From Chlamydia trachomatis (lineage in GTDB: Bacteria; Chlamydiota; Chlamydiia; Chlamydiales; 2-12-FULL-49-11): a DNA stretch of 64,000 nucleotides. The stretch spans positions 62,001 through 126,000 of the forward strand of contig CAMAXK010000001.1 of NCBI GenBank assembly GCA_945862365.1, written 5' to 3'. The notes below the pieces were generated by a model that was not told where the DNA came from, made no database searches, and was given only the letters and a program-made list of their open reading frames with translations. The position numbers and the translations under genes were made by a program. Each line of letters begins with the position of its first letter. The first letter of the stretch is position 1. This document shows positions 36,096-45,587 of the stretch, piece by piece.

Positions 36096-37871
36096 CTAGT
36101 TGGATAAGGGTTCTAACCTTGAAGCTTCCCACATGGCAGCAAATGCGGGAGCTTTTACCATCACCTCGGACAGGGTGCCAAAAGCTTTAATTTTCCCATG
36201 CTCAAGAAAGAGGATCTTATCAGCATGTTGAATGGTGGATAAGCGATGAGCGACAATGATCTGGGTCACCTCCCCTTTTAACTCTGAAAGGCCCTTGGAA
36301 ATCAAAGATTCACTCACAGCATCAAGAGATGAGGTTGCCTCATCAAGAAGAAGGACGGGGGCATTGCGCAGTAATGCCCTTGCTAAAGCAAGCCTTTGCT
36401 TCTGACCCCCAGAAAGATTTTTTCCCATCTCCTCAATGATTGTGTCATAACCGGCTTCAAGAGAAATAATAAATTCATGGATGCATGCTTTTTTAGCCAT
36501 TTCAACCATTGTTGCTTCTGCGATGTCTTCATTAAAGATAAGATTAGCCCTGATGGTATCGTTAAAGAAAAAGGGTTCTTGAGCAACAAGAGCAAACTGG
36601 TTTCTTAACGAGGTAAGGTGTGTATCTTTCACATCCCTTCCATCAATCAGTATAAACCCTGAATCCACCTCGTATAATTTAGAAAAAAGTTTTAAAAGAG
36701 TAGATTTACCTGAACCGGTCGATCCTGTTATAGCAAGAACATCCCCTTTTTTGATTTCAAAAGAGATATTTTCAAGCACCGGCTGCTCAAGATAGGAAAA
36801 TGTCACCTGATCAAAGGTAATCGAATTTGAGAATTTAGAAAGGATCTCTTTATGCTCTCCCCTATCCTCTGATGGCTCTTGCATAATGTCAAAAAGTCTA
36901 GTGGCCGCAACCACCCCCTTTTGAACACTTGCATTCTCCTCAGAAAATTGTTTAAATGGACCGTAAAGCATATGAAGCACCCCACAGTACACAATCATAT
37001 CTGGAAAGGTAAGCTCTAATACATGCATTCCCACCCCAAAAATGGTTAATAAAAGACATGTCATCACAAAATGTGTGATAGGTCTTGTCATCATATCATA
37101 TTTTTGAACTCTTTCATCAAAAGCGACCATGCGTGCATTTTCATGTTCATATTTTCCTCTAGAATAATTTTCTAGTTGGTAAGATTTTATGGTGAAAATC
37201 CCAGATAGATGGTCGATAATGACCGAGGTGAAAGATTCTTGCCTTTTCTGCATAGAAAATGCCACCTTTCGAATTTTCTTTGTAATCCACTTTAAGGGGA
37301 GAATGATTGCAGGACCTGCTAAAAATATCAACATAGTTAACTTCCAGGAAAGGAGCAAACAGATAGAAAGTGTGGATATTACAACAAACGGCATATGAAT
37401 ATAATTAGTCACAAATGAGTTGAACGATAATGCAATTTGACTTGCATCGGTAATCACTCTAGTGGAGAGCTTCCCTCTATCATAGGTTGAAAAAAAAGAA
37501 AGAGGAAGAGTTTGAATATGAGCAAAACATTGATTTCTTAAATCCCTACAAATTCTTACAGCTAAAATTTTTGTAAGGTATTTATTCATAAACAAAAAAA
37601 CTGCTTTAAAAAATCCTACAATTAAAAAAATAGAAACAATGGTTTTTAATGAAGCTAAATTTAAGCCCAAAGCATCTTGGATCAGAGAAATTAACTTAGC
37701 AAGCTTTTCATTTTTTACCTCAGTTAGTGGACTACCCGTCCTTGCAACTGCACCAAAAGCCATCACCTCAAGTTGATTAAAAATTGTAAGGCCAATTAAC
37801 GATAATAACGAGGAGATAAATAAAAGGGTATGATTCTTAACCCGGTAAAGGGCTCTAAAAAAAATTTTCAT
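36096..37871 (-). CDS. msbA: ABC transporter, MsbA-type lipid exporter
   Basis: A 591-residue half-transporter with six membrane segments in the first 300 residues and a complete nucleotide-binding domain: Walker A GSTGSGKST, Q-loop LVAQEPFFFNDTIRANL, signature LSGGQKQR, Walker B VLLLDEATSSLD, H-loop VAHRLST. It probably flips lipid A-core or phospholipid across the inner membrane, consistent with its place next to accA, the usual chlamydial order. Peptide or drug export is the alternative. Confidence 0.85.
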   Translation of the reverse strand: MKIFFRALYRVKNHTLLFISSLLSLIGLTIFNQLEVMAFGAVARTGSPLTEVKNEKLAKLISLIQDALGLNLASLKTIVSIFLIVGFFKAVFLFMNKYLTKILAVRICRDLRNQCFAHIQTLPLSFFSTYDRGKLSTRVITDASQIALSFNSFVTNYIHMPFVVISTLSICLLLSWKLTMLIFLAGPAIILPLKWITKKIRKVAFSMQKRQESFTSVIIDHLSGIFTIKSYQLENYSRGKYEHENARMVAFDERVQKYDMMTRPITHFVMTCLLLTIFGVGMHVLELTFPDMIVYCGVLHMLYGPFKQFSEENASVQKGVVAATRLFDIMQEPSEDRGEHKEILSKFSNSITFDQVTFSYLEQPVLENISFEIKKGDVLAITGSTGSGKSTLLKLFSKLYEVDSGFILIDGRDVKDTHLTSLRNQFALVAQEPFFFNDTIRANLIFNEDIAEATMVEMAKKACIHEFIISLEAGYDTIIEEMGKNLSGGQKQRLALARALLRNAPVLLLDEATSSLDAVSESLISKGLSELKGEVTQIIVAHRLSTIQHADKILFLEHGKIKAFGTLSEVMVKAPAFAAMWEASRLEPLSN

Positions 37872-37895
37872 AGATACATATTAGCAGAAAAATGA

Positions 37896-38729
37896 TTAAA
37901 TGGAGCGATATTTCTTGTAACGATTTTCCAGAAGATTCTCGATAGATAATTCCTTTAGAGTTTCAAGCTGAAAAATAATCTCATTTTTAATGGAGGAAAA
38001 AACAGCAGAAGTGTTTTCATGAAATCCCCCATCACCTTCATTAATGATCCCATCTATCATCCTAAAGTCAAATAAATCCTCTGCATGGATTTTTAAAAAA
38101 TGTGCAATAAGCGCACTTTTTCTTGCATCTTTTAATAAAATGGAGGCACACCCCTCAGGGGATATAACGCTATAGTAAGCATGTTCAAGCATAATAATTT
38201 TATCAGCAACTCCAATTCCTAAAGCGCCACCTGAGCACCCCTCCCCTAAGATTAAACAAATAATCGGGGTTTTTAAATTACTCATTTCATAAAGATTATC
38301 AGCAATAGACCTTGCCTGACCACGCTTTTCAGCATCAAGACCTGGAAAAGCCCCTGGTGTATCAATAATAGTAATGACAGGTAGATCAAATCGCTCTGCA
38401 AGTTTCATTACTCGAAGCGCTTTTCTATACCCTTCTGGACTCATCATGCCAAAATTTCTTTTGGCCTGTTCAATAGGATCAGAACCTTTTTGCTGAGCGA
38501 TAAAGACACATCGATCATTTTCTAATTCACCAATTCCACAAATAACAGCAGGATCATCACCAAAATATCTATCACCATGTAACTCTTGAAATGATGTTGT
38601 TATTGCTTTAATGACATCTAACCCCTTTGGGCGTTTAGGATGCCTAGAAAGCTTTACCCGATCCATTGAATCAAGGTTTTTTGTTTCAGTTGCTTGAAAT
38701 GGAATCGTTAACTCCCTTTTCTTTGACAA
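37896..38729 (-). CDS. accA: Acetyl-CoA carboxylase carboxyltransferase alpha subunit
   Basis: Makes malonyl-CoA with AccD, using carboxybiotin. Conserved blocks are LHGDRYFGDDPAVICGIG, RNFGMMSPEGYRKALR, DTPGAFPGLDAEKRGQ, LGEGCSGGALGIG and YSVISPEGCASIL. At 277 residues it lacks about 45 residues of the usual N-terminal helical extension; the present N-terminus starts almost at the MDRVKLSRHPKRP block. The first 44 bases overlap the 3' end of the L,D-transpeptidase gene in another frame. Confidence 0.93.
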   Translation of the reverse strand: MSKKRELTIPFQATETKNLDSMDRVKLSRHPKRPKGLDVIKAITTSFQELHGDRYFGDDPAVICGIGELENDRCVFIAQQKGSDPIEQAKRNFGMMSPEGYRKALRVMKLAERFDLPVITIIDTPGAFPGLDAEKRGQARSIADNLYEMSNLKTPIICLILGEGCSGGALGIGVADKIIMLEHAYYSVISPEGCASILLKDARKSALIAHFLKIHAEDLFDFRMIDGIINEGDGGFHENTSAVFSSIKNEIIFQLETLKELSIENLLENRYKKYRSI

Positions 38730-39618
38730 TTTTAATGAATGTAGGCTTTGTTATAATGATAGCAAACAACTCATTCATATCGCGTTCAGTTAACCGAATG
38801 CAACCATCACTACTATATTTACCCAAACAGGATAAATCTTCAATAAACTCATCAGATCCAGCATTACGTACAAAAGGAAGACCATGCAATCCGTATCCTT
38901 TTGCATTATCGGTACAATCTGCCACCTCTTCTCCAAATGGAATCCAACGCTTGCCAAAAACCTCAATCATATGAGTCTTTTTATTCTGATAATAGTTTTC
39001 TACCCCTTCTTTATAGATCGCAATTTTTTCACCCAATTTAAAGGTTCCAAGAGGAGTTAAACAACCCGATGGAGAGTATTCATCTTTCCTTCCAACACCA
39101 ATTGGATAAGATCGAATTAGCGCCTGCTCGCCAGTTTCTTTGTCAAGATAAGAAAAATCAAGTGTACATTTGGATAAATCAGCAAGTAGATGAAATTCTA
39201 TCTCCTTTTCAGGATCGATTACATTGAATGTAGCACCAGATGAGACATTTTGAGAGACGTAATCTTCTTTACCGTTTAAGCTTCTTGCAATAAAGTGTCT
39301 TGAAGTTTGATAGTAACTTGCATAATCTGCAATCCAAGCAGGTCTTCCCTTAAGCCATGCAACTCTACTTGAATAAGTGATTGTTTTAATAAATGGAAAT
39401 CTATCCACCCCTTTAGAAAAAAATCGTCTGATTTGATTTACTTCAGCGGTGACTTGGTCGTTTTCTGCTTTTTTCACCACAGTCACCTGCTTTTTCACTA
39501 CAGGTGGGGTTACTACAACCTCGGTTGCATTTTCTTTTTTCTCTTTAGTAAAATAAGCAAATGACCCTGCTAATAAAACCGTTAACGATAGATATAAGAT
39601 CATCCTTTTTGAGAACAC
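38686..39618 (-). CDS. L,D-transpeptidase (YkuD family), membrane-anchored
   Basis: Forms 3-3 cross-links in peptidoglycan. An N-terminal hydrophobic anchor (about 7-23) is followed by a Val/Lys/Thr-rich linker and the YkuD domain, with GLHGLPF and the catalytic motif SSDGCIRL (Cys274). The His that usually precedes Gly-Cys is Asp here, which occurs in some family members. In Chlamydiae, which build little or no murein, such enzymes act on a septal peptidoglycan ring. It overlaps accA by 44 bases, so they are likely one transcript. Confidence 0.85.
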   Translation of the reverse strand: MFSKRMILYLSLTVLLAGSFAYFTKEKKENATEVVVTPPVVKKQVTVVKKAENDQVTAEVNQIRRFFSKGVDRFPFIKTITYSSRVAWLKGRPAWIADYASYYQTSRHFIARSLNGKEDYVSQNVSSGATFNVIDPEKEIEFHLLADLSKCTLDFSYLDKETGEQALIRSYPIGVGRKDEYSPSGCLTPLGTFKLGEKIAIYKEGVENYYQNKKTHMIEVFGKRWIPFGEEVADCTDNAKGYGLHGLPFVRNAGSDEFIEDLSCLGKYSSDGCIRLTERDMNELFAIIITKPTFIKIVKEKGVNDSISSN

Positions 39619-39686
39619 GAAAAAAAACCTCTTTTTAAATCAATATTATTACAAATACGATTGATTGTAAACCGAAATTCTAAGCC

Positions 39687-41585
39687 CTAACCAAGTCTGT
39701 AAAGCTCATTAAGTTTTTTATTTATCATCGGAAATAGAAATTTAGGCAAATCTAAAAGTGATTGACACAAGAGAATTATTTCTTCATCACTAAATTTTGC
39801 TTTATCCATCATATGACGAACTACATCAATAGCTTTTTCCAAAGACTCATTAACCTCTTGAGGAAGAAGACTTTTATCAAATTTATTAAATTCATTTATA
39901 AAAACCTGAATAATGTCTAATTGAGTTGGAGCAAACCACAACAAACGGAAACTTATAGAATATACTAAAATTTCAGAAAACTTTTCTATAAAAATAGGAA
40001 TCTTAAATATTTCAGATATTTTTGCTTCATATATATCATTTTTATCTTTGAACCCTGGAATATTTTTTATAGCTGATAATCTTAAAACCTCTTGAACCAT
40101 ATTTTTTTCAAGAGAATGCTTTTTATTTACAACAGATCGATGAAACGCCTCTAATTGAGATTGATCTTCAGCTTGGGGATTTATACTATCTTTTTTAAGT
40201 GCAAATATTGCCTCTGCAACATCTTTGGGAGATTTACCATTTTGACGATTCCATACGTTCATTAGATCATTGACAAGTGGGTAAGGCTCACTTTTTTTAA
40301 GCATTGAATTATAAAGATCACCTTTCCAATCCATTTGCTCATATAAGATCATTTTATCCGTAACTAACATTGCCTCATTCCAAGATTGATCTCCAGTGAT
40401 TAAGGTTGGGCCTTCTGATACGGTAAAAAAATCTCTCATGAGAGAATTAGGTATTGGAAATACATTGATAATTCTAAGGATTTTTCCACTGCCATCTTCA
40501 GAAATATTTTCTGAATGTTCCTCTTCAGGAGTAATAACTTCAACTTTTCCGATGCCTGCATCTTTTAACTCATACTTTGAATAAGTGCATTTATGGTAGT
40601 ACTCTGCATTCTGTCTATCCTTTAATCGCCAAGGGATCACTACATCTATGTTATTTTCACTCCCTGTTTTCTCTGATAAAGCAATAGTGGAAATAAATCT
40701 TTCCATAATAGATTTTTTGTGCGCGTAACCAAAGAAAAGGTTTGTAGAAGTTAAATATTCCTCTCCGCTTTTAACCCCAAGGATTGGACCAAATGTTTTA
40801 GCGTACCTCTCTTTAAGCAAATCTAATTTTTCAGCCTTTTGTTCTTTTGAGAGTGGTTCTATCAAGCCATTTTCTGTAAATATACCGAGTTCACCAGGTC
40901 CAATTCCAGCCTTAACACGTATATCATCTATTTTTTTATATAATTCATTAAATTGAATCTGCTCTTCACCCTCCTCTGCCTTTGGTGAATATACCTCTCC
41001 AAATGGACTCATTCCGACAAAAAAGTTATTAAATGGATTAAACGATGTTCTATTTCCACCGTACTCATAAATAAGTTCTGAAGGCACCCCCCTAAGAGTT
41101 GGAAAATGTTCAAGATAGTCGCTTTTAATTGGTGCTGTGGGCCCAATGATAATGCAATCAGGTTTTAACTGATTTTTTTCATCATCCTGATTTGTAACCA
41201 CCTCCACATCCTCCATTTCTGACATCATTTTTAATTGCTCTTTTACCTCAGATGATGGACGTGTTCCACCTGGAAGTATGGCTATAGAAACATTAAAGCC
41301 TTGATCTTTAAGCGCCTGACACGCCTTATAATCAAATAAAATATCCCCAAAGCCAGCCAAAGGTGTTAAAAGAATAGTTACATTCCTCCCAACTAGTGGG
41401 TTAACATCTAGATGACCTTTCTCCACTAAATGGCTTCTTACCTGTTTACGGATTACTGCTGCATATTCGGCTACAGTGTCACTGCATGGGTCAACAAAAG
41501 ACTGTAACTCAGATCTACCACTATCTTTTGCAGCTCCTCCCCCTCCTCCAACACCAATATCTTCACTATATTTAATTTTTTTCAA
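39687..41585 (-). CDS. GT-B-like protein, paralog A
   Basis: A 632-residue protein about 45-50% similar by eye to the protein at 41760-43568. The N-terminal domain has GFGDILFDYKACQALKDQGF, resembling the nucleotide-sugar or acceptor side of GT-B glycosyltransferases; the second domain ends with LITGDQSWNEAMLVTDKMILYE, like the (G)DxSxxEA donor motif of EarP- and heptosyltransferase-type enzymes. Between them is the module AGIGPGELGIFTENGLIEPLS shared with the mini-ORF upstream. The C-terminal 150 residues are helical. No signal peptide. TTG is the start (AGGAGG just before) and overlaps the stop of the 58-codon ORF as TTGA. Function is not established; fold assignment is tentative. Confidence 0.6.
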   Translation of the reverse strand: MKKIKYSEDIGVGGGGGAAKDSGRSELQSFVDPCSDTVAEYAAVIRKQVRSHLVEKGHLDVNPLVGRNVTILLTPLAGFGDILFDYKACQALKDQGFNVSIAILPGGTRPSSEVKEQLKMMSEMEDVEVVTNQDDEKNQLKPDCIIIGPTAPIKSDYLEHFPTLRGVPSELIYEYGGNRTSFNPFNNFFVGMSPFGEVYSPKAEEGEEQIQFNELYKKIDDIRVKAGIGPGELGIFTENGLIEPLSKEQKAEKLDLLKERYAKTFGPILGVKSGEEYLTSTNLFFGYAHKKSIMERFISTIALSEKTGSENNIDVVIPWRLKDRQNAEYYHKCTYSKYELKDAGIGKVEVITPEEEHSENISEDGSGKILRIINVFPIPNSLMRDFFTVSEGPTLITGDQSWNEAMLVTDKMILYEQMDWKGDLYNSMLKKSEPYPLVNDLMNVWNRQNGKSPKDVAEAIFALKKDSINPQAEDQSQLEAFHRSVVNKKHSLEKNMVQEVLRLSAIKNIPGFKDKNDIYEAKISEIFKIPIFIEKFSEILVYSISFRLLWFAPTQLDIIQVFINEFNKFDKSLLPQEVNESLEKAIDVVRHMMDKAKFSDEEIILLCQSLLDLPKFLFPMINKKLNELYRLG

Positions 41586-41758
41586 AAATCCTCCTTTAAT
41601 GATTCTATTTTTACAGGCTTTTCCTCTCTTGAAAGAGGTGGAATAAGGCCGTTTTCAGTAAATATACCCAACTCTCCTGGCTCTATTCCTGCGTTAATAG
41701 AGAAATTATCTAAATATCCATCTACATTATTAGTGCTTAATTCAGATTTTTTATCCAT
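41582..41758 (-). CDS. 58-residue mini-paralog of the GT-B-like proteins
   Basis: Begins ATG one base after the stop of paralog B (TAA-A-ATG) and ends overlapping the TTG start of paralog A (TTGA). Residues 22-44 (AGIEPGELGIFTENGLIPPL, then SRE) repeat the module found in the middle of both flanking proteins at 70-80% identity by eye; the N-terminal 21 residues are unlike either. The arrangement implies translation by coupling through three cistrons. It may be a remnant of a third paralog or a genuine small protein. Confidence 0.6.
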   Translation of the reverse strand: MDKKSELSTNNVDGYLDNFSINAGIEPGELGIFTENGLIPPLSREEKPVKIESLKEDF

Positions 41759-41759
41759 T

Positions 41760-43568
41760 TTACTCTAACTCTTTAATTCTTTCTGAAATAACTGAAATCA
41801 ATAACCTAGAAACCGATGCAAGTGAGGGCATTACTTTATACAACTCCTCTCGAGTTATTTCTTCTTTTTTCTCTATCCTATCATATAGCAAAAATGCCCT
41901 TTCCATAATTGGTAACACCCCAGCTGGGAGTGCATCTTTATTTGTCTCATCATAAATTGATCTAAAATTTTTTATAACTACAACATCTTCTTCTGTATAA
42001 TTTTGAAATCCACTATTTACGTATATTGCCAGACTCTTCATCAAAAGGCCTGCACATTTTTCAATAAGAAGAGGAAAGTAAAACAACTCTTTAATTTTTA
42101 GCTCAATAATCTCATTTTCTAATTTGAATTCACTGCTTTTTTTTGTGGATGAAAGTCTTATAACCTCCTCATACAAATGATTCTCAAAACTATTTTCTTT
42201 ATTTACAATAGACGCATGAAATTGACGTAACTGATCACCACCCTCTAACTTATCTGAGCGAAGTTGTCTAATTGCTTGCGCAATATCCCCGTGTGCATTG
42301 CTTGAATTCCAACCCTCTAAAACATTTTCAACAAGAGGTTGAGCTTTGCTTTTTTTAATTATTGAATTACAAAATTCAACCTTCCAGTTTAATCTTTCAT
42401 AAAGAATGATTTTCTCAGGCATTAATATAGCTTCATTCCAAGATTGATCGCCAGTTGCTAAGGTGAGGTCATCAGATATCTCCAACAAATCTTTCATAAG
42501 TGCATTAGGAAGTGGAAAAACATTGATTATTCTAAGAACTTTTCCACTTCCATCTTCAGTAATATTTTCACGATGAACCCCTTCAGATGTAACAACTTCA
42601 ACTACACCTATTCCAGCAGCTTTTAACTCATTTTTTTTGTATCTACATTTTTGATAGAATTCATCCGATTGTTTATCCTTTAATCTCCAAGGAATCACTA
42701 TGTCTATATTCTCAGATGATGGTTTCTGCTCCGATAAAACTACAGATAAGAATTTTTCCATGTTATGATGGTCATGGGCATATCCAAAAAAAAGTTTTGT
42801 TGATTCAAGGTATTCTATAGCCTTTTTACCATCAAGAATATGCGTAATCTTTTCAGGGTACTCTTCTAATAAAGAATCTAATTTCAATGCCTTTTCCTCA
42901 CTCGAAAGAGGTTTTATCAATCCCCCTTCAGTAAATATACCGAGTTGACCTGAGCCTATCCCCGCACTAACGGGTAAATACAAACTTTCTTGAGTTGTAT
43001 TAATTTTACTCAAATTCACACCATACTCATGAATAATTTCACAAGGCCTATCTGAAAAATTTGGGAAATAGGTAGCTACGTCATTATCTTTTGGAATTGT
43101 TGGGGCAATAATAACACAGTCAGTTTCTAAATCCGCGCGCTCTGGATCGTTGTAGGTAACCACCTTAACCTCCTCCATGCCAGTCATTTTAACTAAAAAA
43201 TCTTTCACATCAGATGCATTTCGATCCCTTGGTGGAAGAATGGCGATTGCAACTTCACACCCCCTTTCCTTTAATGCCAAGGCAGCTTTGTGGGTAAACA
43301 AAATATCACCAAAACCCCCTTGAACACTTACTACAAGGGTCACTTTTTTATTACCTAATAAAGATTCCATAGATTCTAAATTTGAGGTGGTTAGGTGATG
43401 TCTAGCAGCTTGTTGAGCTGCTATAGCATATTCTGATACTGTTCTAATTTCAGAATTAAAACTCAAAGGATCTGTAATATGTGAATAAATCGAACCCGAT
43501 TTGAAATCACCAATATCATTCCTACTCTCTTCTGAAGATTTACTAAATTGATTGTTAAGTGGATCCAT
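41760..43568 (-). CDS. GT-B-like protein, paralog B
   Basis: The 602-residue paralog of the protein at 39687-41585, sharing GGFGDILFTHKAALALKERG, the LFFGYAH block, IVIPWRLKDKQSDEFY, LRIINVFPLPNALM and LATGDQSWNEAILMPEKIILYE. It lacks a longer insert present in paralog A before the AGIGSGQLGIFTEGGLIKPLS module. No signal peptide or membrane segment. No ribosome-binding site is seen before the ATG. First gene of the three-cistron unit. Glycosyltransferase fold is inferred from motif pattern only. Confidence 0.6.
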   Translation of the reverse strand: MDPLNNQFSKSSEESRNDIGDFKSGSIYSHITDPLSFNSEIRTVSEYAIAAQQAARHHLTTSNLESMESLLGNKKVTLVVSVQGGFGDILFTHKAALALKERGCEVAIAILPPRDRNASDVKDFLVKMTGMEEVKVVTYNDPERADLETDCVIIAPTIPKDNDVATYFPNFSDRPCEIIHEYGVNLSKINTTQESLYLPVSAGIGSGQLGIFTEGGLIKPLSSEEKALKLDSLLEEYPEKITHILDGKKAIEYLESTKLFFGYAHDHHNMEKFLSVVLSEQKPSSENIDIVIPWRLKDKQSDEFYQKCRYKKNELKAAGIGVVEVVTSEGVHRENITEDGSGKVLRIINVFPLPNALMKDLLEISDDLTLATGDQSWNEAILMPEKIILYERLNWKVEFCNSIIKKSKAQPLVENVLEGWNSSNAHGDIAQAIRQLRSDKLEGGDQLRQFHASIVNKENSFENHLYEEVIRLSSTKKSSEFKLENEIIELKIKELFYFPLLIEKCAGLLMKSLAIYVNSGFQNYTEEDVVVIKNFRSIYDETNKDALPAGVLPIMERAFLLYDRIEKKEEITREELYKVMPSLASVSRLLISVISERIKELE

Positions 43569-43636
43569 AATTATTGATTAATTAAATAACTAATATTTAA
43601 TCAATAATTAAAACCTGTTTAAATCAAGATAAATTT

Positions 43637-44983
43637 TTATTTATTTCTCTCAATAATCCAATCGAGGCTAAGGAGCTTTTCTTTATTATAGGGAAAGGAG
43701 ATGATAAAATCACTATTCCAGAAAAACTCTTGGCCAGCCAAAGGGATGATTTCCACCTCTATAAGATCTTTTGAGTGAATTTCTAACACCTTTCCTTTTA
43801 TATCCACCGCAACCTTAGTGGTTTTGGCGTAAACTCTTTCAAGACCGCCAGAATGATAAACTCTATCATCTATTACAACAGATTCACCCCTAATGAAGAA
43901 TATAAGACTTAAGGTTTCCTCTTTTTTTTCTGACCAAATAAAGGACTCAACGCTTAAGCAAGTATCTGAATTAGAGACTTTTGAATGCACCCAGTGATCA
44001 CCATAAAAATCTTTAGATTTTACCCTATTCCACATAGAAATTGTATGATCAGAAGCAATTCCTTCATCACAAATGGAGGGAGCCACCCCGTATAGGTCAC
44101 TTTTCCCAAGGGGTAATACATGAGGGCCAAACGATGGGATAATCAACATCCCTTCGTAACTAATACTACCAATACCATCTTTCTTTTTTGTAGAGGATGT
44201 GTATTTAAAGCCATGGGATTCCATTGATATCAAACCTTCTGCTTTATTTTCTATGGCAGATCTTTTTGTAAATGATGAACATATAGGTAGAGCAAGCTCT
44301 AGTAATCTGCAAGATAATTTAGCCTCTACATCTAAATCTTGGAATAACCCACCCTCAAAAGGGTCTAATTTAGTTAAAAGCGATCTACTTTTCTCACTTT
44401 GAGTTACTCCATGGTAAAGTGACATCAAAATAAATGAAAGCACCCTAGAGCTATCTTTTTTATATTGCCCTTTACCTATTAAGAATAAAACATCCACTTC
44501 TCCATCATTATTCAACACTTTTAGCAGAAGTTCGGCTATTAAACAGCCCTCCTCATAAATTTCTCTATTTTTTGAAAAAATACCTGCAAATAATGAAAGT
44601 ACTCCAAGTAAGGTGATCTCAGAAAGCTCTGATAAATTGTCTACCTTTGCAAAGGAGGGAGAAATTTTTCGATCCTCAATTTTTATCCCACATAAAACTT
44701 TTGCCAGTAAAAGTTTTGAATAAATTAAGCTATCGGAAAAATCCGATAGATCAAAAGAATTTTCGTTAATTTTAGAAAAGATTTCTAAAAGCAGAGCCTC
44801 ATCTTTTAATGGAGCTAAAAAATGATACATCGAGAGGAGGTAGAGTTCATTAACTAGTTCATTTCGATTGGTAATATTAGAAAGAGCAAGCATTGATTCT
44901 TTCATATCTTCTTCTGAAAGAGTCTTTCCATTTATATATAACATCAACAAAGCCTGCGTTGAACCAAGCATGCAAGTACTCAT
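43637..44983 (-). CDS. Conserved hypothetical protein
   Basis: Not recognised by domain. The 448-residue protein is helical in the first 250 residues (LALSNITNRNELVNELYLLSMYHFLAPLKDEALLL) and beta-rich in the rest (GMLIIPSFGPHVLPLGKSDLYGV, WVHSKVSNSDTCLSVESFIW, SLIFFIRGESVVIDDRVYHSGGLERVYAKTT). The position between accA and the HU/IHF gene suggests it is the ortholog of the conserved unknown gene found there in Chlamydia; this is inference from order. No signal peptide. Confidence 0.7.
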   Translation of the reverse strand: MSTCMLGSTQALLMLYINGKTLSEEDMKESMLALSNITNRNELVNELYLLSMYHFLAPLKDEALLLEIFSKINENSFDLSDFSDSLIYSKLLLAKVLCGIKIEDRKISPSFAKVDNLSELSEITLLGVLSLFAGIFSKNREIYEEGCLIAELLLKVLNNDGEVDVLFLIGKGQYKKDSSRVLSFILMSLYHGVTQSEKSRSLLTKLDPFEGGLFQDLDVEAKLSCRLLELALPICSSFTKRSAIENKAEGLISMESHGFKYTSSTKKKDGIGSISYEGMLIIPSFGPHVLPLGKSDLYGVAPSICDEGIASDHTISMWNRVKSKDFYGDHWVHSKVSNSDTCLSVESFIWSEKKEETLSLIFFIRGESVVIDDRVYHSGGLERVYAKTTKVAVDIKGKVLEIHSKDLIEVEIIPLAGQEFFWNSDFIISFPYNKEKLLSLDWIIERNK

Positions 44984-45017
44984 AATCTTCCTCTATTAAA
45001 ATATCAACCCTACAATA

Positions 45018-45587
45018 TCAAATATAATTCTTTTTAGAAACAGAGAAAGTGTATTCACTTTTTTTACGCCATAAAATAAAGCCCAACCAGAATAAAGTAA
45101 AAGATCCGATAACTACACTATTGGGAATGGAGAAAAATGATCCAATGGTCTGCTTAAACGCTGCATCTTTTACCTCCATTAAAGGTAATAATTTTACAGA
45201 TAATTCATTAAAGGTAATAGCTCCAAAAAGCATTCCCAAAAAGCGAGCGATCATATCTTTTGACCCATCCGCAACTGCAACAATGGCAGTGCCTGGGCAG
45301 TAGCCGGCAACACTCATTCCTACACCGAAGATAGCTCCCCCATAAATGCTGAATAATAATGGGGTTGAGGAAAGTAGTAAGTTTTCAATAGCGCCTAAAG
45401 CTTGCAGTGAATAAATTCCGATACTTCCAACTACAATTGCGGTTAAAATTACTTTCATCACCGTGTAGTCCTTTAACAGAAACTGACCAACTATTACATC
45501 AAATTGAGATACCTTAGCTTTACGTAACAAAAATCCAAAGATAAACCCACTAAATATTGCAATAAACACTTCGAAAAAATAATTCAT
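45018..45587 (-). CDS. YeeE/YedE-family membrane protein (second half)
   Basis: A 189-residue protein with about five membrane segments and the Cys-bearing motif SVAGYCPGTAIVAVADG, typical of the YeeE/YedE (sulfur transport) family, where Cys residues relay thiosulfate or related sulfur species. The upstream partner at 45584-46111 is the other half; the start overlaps its stop by 4 bases. As a split pair they resemble the PmpA/PmpB arrangement. Confidence 0.8.
   Translation of the reverse strand: MNYFFEVFIAIFSGFIFGFLLRKAKVSQFDVIVGQFLLKDYTVMKVILTAIVVGSIGIYSLQALGAIENLLLSSTPLLFSIYGGAIFGVGMSVAGYCPGTAIVAVADGSKDMIARFLGMLFGAITFNELSVKLLPLMEVKDAAFKQTIGSFFSIPNSVVIGSFTLFWLGFILWRKKSEYTFSVSKKNYI

Noticed and set aside
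38686-39618. SSDGCIRL taken as evidence of an inactive L,D-transpeptidase
   Set aside because: The catalytic Cys is present, and replacement of the preceding His occurs in other family members, so inactivity cannot be claimed.
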